From contig CAKZLA010000017.1 in the NCBI GenBank assembly GCA_937124525.1, forward strand, positions 1-9,910: a DNA stretch of 9,910 bases, written 5' to 3'. The first letter of the stretch is position 1; every line of letters begins with the position of its first letter. A model generated the notes under the pieces. The model saw nothing but the letters and a program-made list of their open reading frames with translations, searched no databases and was not told the origin of the DNA. This document shows positions 7,075 through 9,910 of the stretch, in pieces. Position numbers and translations under genes: made by a program. This DNA comes from an uncultured Desulfobacterium sp. (GTDB lineage Bacteria > Desulfobacterota > Desulfobacteria > Desulfobacterales > Desulfobacteraceae).

Positions 7075-8094
7075 TTAAAGGCTGCTGGCATTGACAACCA
7101 TGCGCAGTTTTCCATTGGTTAATACATCCCGGTTGACACTGTGATCAGGGATTATTCCGTTATAAACGTCCGTGATGGCGTTGGCCGAACGCGTCCGAAC
7201 CTCTTCAACCGCTTCTTCAGAATAAAAAGCTGCGTGGGGAGTAAAAAACACATTCCCGAGGTTAAAAAGTGGACTTGAAAAATCGGGGGGTTCTTCACTG
7301 AGGGCGTCTATTGCAGCTCCGCGTATCGTGCCGTCGGTAAGGGCACTGACCAGCGCCTCCTCGTCAATGATCCTGCCGCGGCTGGTGTTGATCAAGAAAG
7401 CTGAGCTTTTCATCATTGTGAGCTGAGGCCCGGAAATCATGTTTTTCGTGGTCTCGTTCAACGGTGCATGGATGGAAACAAAATCCGAGGTCGAGAGGAG
7501 CTCTTCCAACGACACCCTGGTAACTCCGTTCTGTTCAAAAATGCTGTCGCCAGCATGAGGGTCAAAGGCTTGAACGTCCATCTGAAACCCTCTGGCCCGC
7601 AGGGCAACGTCCCTGGCTATTTTGCCGAACCCGATGAGTCCCAGGGTTGCTGTACTGACCCGTGTGAGAATGCCTGCAGACTGGTATTCCCACATCTGAT
7701 CCTTGATCCGCCGGTCAAACAGGAAAAGCCCCCTGGCGCAGGACATGATCAAGGCCAAAGTATGGTTTGCCACCTCCTCAATGCAGTAATCAGGACAGTG
7801 CACCAGAAGAATACCGGCATCCGTTACGGCATCCACATCAATGGAATTATATCCCACCGAACTCATTGAGATCACTTTACATTGAGTAAGAGACTTGACA
7901 ACCTTCCTGCTGACAGGTGCATGTATGGCACAGATCGCATCGGCACCGGCAGCAATTCGGATAATGTCATCCTCTGTTTTGCAGTGAGCCGCAGTCATAC
8001 TGATTCCAAAAGGGGCAAACAATCCTGTTTCTATGCTCAAGTCCCGCCATACATGATCTGTTAATACTACGCTGAATGGAGTCTGGTTTTTCAT
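7075..8094 (-). CDS. D-isomer-specific 2-hydroxyacid dehydrogenase, CtBP/PGDH-like
   Basis: This is a cytoplasmic NAD-dependent enzyme that would interconvert a 2-keto acid and a D-2-hydroxy acid. The 339 residues have the usual split catalytic domain around a central Rossmann domain. Visible motifs: 'VISMSSVGYNSIDVDAV' (74-90); the dinucleotide loop 'LGLIGFGKIA' (151-160), with Ala where the third Gly is common; Asp178 in 'AFDPH', which favours NAD over NADP; Arg239 in 'INTSRGRIID'; Glu268 in 'ALSEEPPD'; and His287 in 'FTPHAAFYSEEAVEEVR'. The Arg-Glu-His catalytic set is complete. The start ATG at 8094 has GGAGG upstream, but the 15-nt spacing is unusually long and no better in-frame start is seen. 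It is the promoter-proximal gene of the operon, so it is probably central to using the imported compound. It could act on glyoxylate/hydroxypyruvate or a longer keto acid; the substrate is unresolved. Confidence 0.93.
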   Translation of the reverse strand: MKNQTPFSVVLTDHVWRDLSIETGLFAPFGISMTAAHCKTEDDIIRIAAGADAICAIHAPVSRKVVKSLTQCKVISMSSVGYNSIDVDAVTDAGILLVHCPDYCIEEVANHTLALIMSCARGLFLFDRRIKDQMWEYQSAGILTRVSTATLGLIGFGKIARDVALRARGFQMDVQAFDPHAGDSIFEQNGVTRVSLEELLSTSDFVSIHAPLNETTKNMISGPQLTMMKSSAFLINTSRGRIIDEEALVSALTDGTIRGAAIDALSEEPPDFSSPLFNLGNVFFTPHAAFYSEEAVEEVRTRSANAITDVYNGIIPDHSVNRDVLTNGKLRMVVNASSL

Positions 8095-8187
8095 TATTCT
8101 GTATTTATTCCTCCGGCATTCATTCCTGAATTTATCCCGGCACTCCGGCCGTCATGGTTATTGTTATTTGATACTGCCCAGGGTATA

Positions 8188-8203
8188 ATCAAATTTCGGG
8201 CCA
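8188..8203 (-). promoter_or_regulatory. Candidate sigma-54 (-24/-12) promoter for the operon
   Basis: The minus strand reads TGGCCCG-AAAT-TTGAT, to be compared with the consensus TGGCACG-N4-TTGCA. The -24 half has one mismatch and the spacing is correct, but the -12 half has GA in place of the invariant GC. The expected start site near 8177 would give an 83-nt leader before the dehydrogenase ATG. The divergent gene is a sigma-54 activator, which supports the idea. The -12 defect keeps confidence low. Confidence 0.4.
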
Positions 8204-8302
8204 AATATGAAAAAAAATTCAACCCACTGATATATAAAGTATATCTATAAAAAATACAAAAAAGTAATATTATTGAGATAGGGAATAAATATTCAAATTT
8301 GA

Positions 8303-8342
8303 CTAACTTTTATTAAAAAATCTTGTTTTTTTAATAGTTTAG
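8303..8342. promoter_or_regulatory. A/T-rich dyad, possible activator binding site
   Basis: TATTAAAAAA (8311-8320) and TTTTTTAATA (8327-8336) are perfectly complementary around a 6-nt centre. Outer arms CTAAC (8303-8307) and GTTTAG (8337-8342) extend the symmetry imperfectly. The centre is about 120 bp upstream of the -24 candidate, within the usual range for enhancer sites of sigma-54 activators. In such AT-rich DNA a chance dyad is quite possible. Confidence 0.3.
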
Positions 8343-8506
8343 ATATAAAATCATTTTTGAATAAAAAAAATAGTATAAAATTCAAATAGTTAAGAATTTA
8401 CTATTTAATTATGAATAATTTTGCCATGACAGAAATTTTATTTTTGTATTTTAAAAATAACAATGTGCCGGTTTCTGCAAGTATTTGGTATTGAAAGTGG
8501 TGGAGA

Positions 8507-9910
8507 ATGACAAAATCTGAAGCAAACACGCTCGCCCTCAGCAAACAACTGGAGATTATCTTTGAAACATCGTCCGACGGAATCTGGGTATGTGATGGGG
8601 AAGGAACCATTGTTGGGCTGAACAAAGCGTCCGAACGGTTGAACGGAGTGAGCGCCAGGGAGGTGGTGGGAAAAAAAGTATCCATCATGATCGACAAAAA
8701 TATTGTTGACGCCAATATCACCCCCGATGTGATCCGGACCCGTCAAAGCATCAGCAGGATGCAGTACATCAAGCGGACGGGTCGGCACCTCATGTTGACC
8801 GGGAGTCCGGCTTTTGATGATCAAGGTAATCTGATCATGGTTGTGGTAAACGAGCGTGACATGACAGAACTTAGTGGCCTGAAGAAAAAACTTGAAAAGG
8901 CCCAGTGGGAGAAAGAACAGGCCATGACCAGGCTGGCATCCATTGAGGTCACACAGCAGAACGACATTTCAGTTCTTGCCGATAATCCTGTGATGATTCA
9001 GGTATTCGAAACCAGTCTCAAGCTTTCAAAGCATGAAGTCACCAACATCCTCATCACAGGAGAAACCGGATCGGGAAAGGGGGTTTTGTGCAGGTTTATA
9101 CAGAAGAACAGCCCCCGAAGAAAACAGCCGTTCATCAAAATAAATTGTGCAGCTCTCCCGGAAAGCCTGTTGGAGGCGGAGTTGTTCGGGTATGAGAGGG
9201 GCGCGTTCACCGGCGCCAGGGAACAGGGCAAGCCCGGATTGTTTGAGCTTGCAGACAAGGGGATTCTTTTCCTTGATGAAATCGGGGAGTTACCACTTGA
9301 AGCCCAAGCGCGCTTGCTTAGGGTATTGCAAGAGGGGGAAATTCGCAGAGTTGGTGCGGTCACCTCAACTAAAGTCAACATCCGACTGGTCACTGCCACT
9401 CACAGAAATCTATTGCAAATGGTTCAGAATGGGATGTTTCGTGAAGACCTCTATTACCGGTTGTATGTGATGGAGCTCAGCGTGCCCCCGTTGCGCGAGC
9501 GCGGCGATGACATTCCCTTGATTGCTAAAACTCTTTTAGAGAAGGCTTGTAAAAAGCATGACAAGCCCATACCTCATTACAATAAGGCTTTCGATGCGGC
9601 TATCCGTGAACACTCATGGCCAGGCAATGTACGAGAGCTAGAGAACGCTTTAGAACGAGCCGTTATTTTAAGCCCTGAAGGCAAGCTCGAAGCGCATAAC
9701 TTAAAATTAAAACGCAATGAGCGTCATCAGGCCGCAACAAAAAGCACACATAATACGACCGCTCAAGCCACCCCCTCCCCTTTTGCAATTGAGGGCACCA
9801 CGCTAGACGACTACTTCAAGCATTTTGTGTTGACGCACCAACATAAAATGACTGAAACCCAGCTTGCACAGTCGCTGGGCATTTCTAGAAAAAGCCTTTG
9901 GGAAAGACGC
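8507..9910 (+). CDS. PAS-domain sigma-54-dependent transcriptional activator (3' end cut off)
   Basis: This is a bacterial enhancer-binding protein that uses ATP to remodel sigma-54 RNA polymerase. The 468 visible residues run in frame to the window edge. It has an N-terminal PAS domain (about 10-120; 'SDGIWVCDGEGTIVGLNKAS') and no receiver domain, so it likely senses a small molecule rather than a phosphate signal. A linker helix (about 121-150) follows. The AAA+ domain has Walker A 'GETGSGKG' (185-192), GAFTGA (232-237), Walker B 'ILFLDEIGE' (253-261), sensor I 'VTATHRN', the arginine-finger region 'FREDLYYRL' (311-319) and 'WPGNVREL' (371-378). The C-terminal Fis-type helix-turn-helix is at about 448-468 ('TETQLAQSLGISRKSLWERR'); only a short tail should be missing. 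The start ATG has GGTGGAGA just upstream. It is divergent from the operon and is its likely regulator. Leucine codon use and sequence flavour change at about residue 260, raising doubt that the two halves share one origin. Confidence 0.93.
   Translation, partial: MTKSEANTLALSKQLEIIFETSSDGIWVCDGEGTIVGLNKASERLNGVSAREVVGKKVSIMIDKNIVDANITPDVIRTRQSISRMQYIKRTGRHLMLTGSPAFDDQGNLIMVVVNERDMTELSGLKKKLEKAQWEKEQAMTRLASIEVTQQNDISVLADNPVMIQVFETSLKLSKHEVTNILITGETGSGKGVLCRFIQKNSPRRKQPFIKINCAALPESLLEAELFGYERGAFTGAREQGKPGLFELADKGILFLDEIGELPLEAQARLLRVLQEGEIRRVGAVTSTKVNIRLVTATHRNLLQMVQNGMFREDLYYRLYVMELSVPPLRERGDDIPLIAKTLLEKACKKHDKPIPHYNKAFDAAIREHSWPGNVRELENALERAVILSPEGKLEAHNLKLKRNERHQAATKSTHNTTAQATPSPFAIEGTTLDDYFKHFVLTHQHKMTETQLAQSLGISRKSLWERR

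Larger units (their letters stand above)
8095..8506. other. AT-rich divergent intergenic control region
   Basis: This is a 412-bp non-coding stretch between the divergent dehydrogenase and regulator genes. The part next to the dehydrogenase (8095-8205) has mixed composition and holds the sigma-54-like candidate. About 8206-8460 is extremely A/T rich, with many A and T tracts that suggest intrinsically bent DNA, as is common upstream of sigma-54 promoters. A weak -35-like TTGCCA (8421-8426) faces the regulator but lacks a good -10. I see no convincing small gene, RNA gene or repeat array here. Confidence 0.7.

Overview
This window looks like a piece of a Desulfobacterota-type (Desulfobacteraceae-like, probably marine) genome or metagenome contig. 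That is an inference from the flavour of the proteins and from the genome style (moderate GC in genes, very AT-rich intergenic DNA, TRAP transport under a PAS/sigma-54 activator). No marker gene fixes the taxon.

Layout: (1) Positions 1-1083 (+) carry the C-terminal part of a TolC-family outer-membrane efflux protein, followed by a good intrinsic terminator. It converges on the next block and is probably unrelated to it. (2) Positions 8094 down to 1196 (all on -) form one six-gene catabolic/transport operon. In transcription order it encodes a D-2-hydroxyacid dehydrogenase, the TRAP solute-binding protein DctP, the small permease DctQ, the large permease DctM, an M20-family amidohydrolase/deacylase, and a GabT-like class-III aminotransferase. 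A perfect 10-bp-stem hairpin lies between dctP and dctQ. (3) Positions 8095-8506 are an AT-rich divergent control region with a sigma-54-like -24/-12 candidate facing the operon and an A/T dyad about 120 bp upstream of it. (4) From 8507 to the window edge (+) runs a divergent PAS + AAA+ sigma-54 activator + Fis-type HTH regulator, which lacks only its last residues.

How the genes may work together (inference): the regulator probably activates the operon with sigma-54 in response to a small molecule. The TRAP system imports an organic acid or N-acylated amino compound, the M20 enzyme removes an acyl group, the aminotransferase removes an amino group, and the dehydrogenase interconverts a 2-keto and a D-2-hydroxy acid. 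The actual substrate cannot be read from the sequence.

The two most notable observations are these. A 118-bp fold-back element with 13-bp terminal inverted repeats and a flanking 6-bp direct repeat (ATTTAT) lies exactly between the deacylase stop codon and the aminotransferase ribosome binding site; removing it restores a 19-nt operon gap. The regulator gene also changes codon usage and protein flavour abruptly near 9280, inside the conserved Walker-B region, which suggests a recombinant gene or an assembly chimera.
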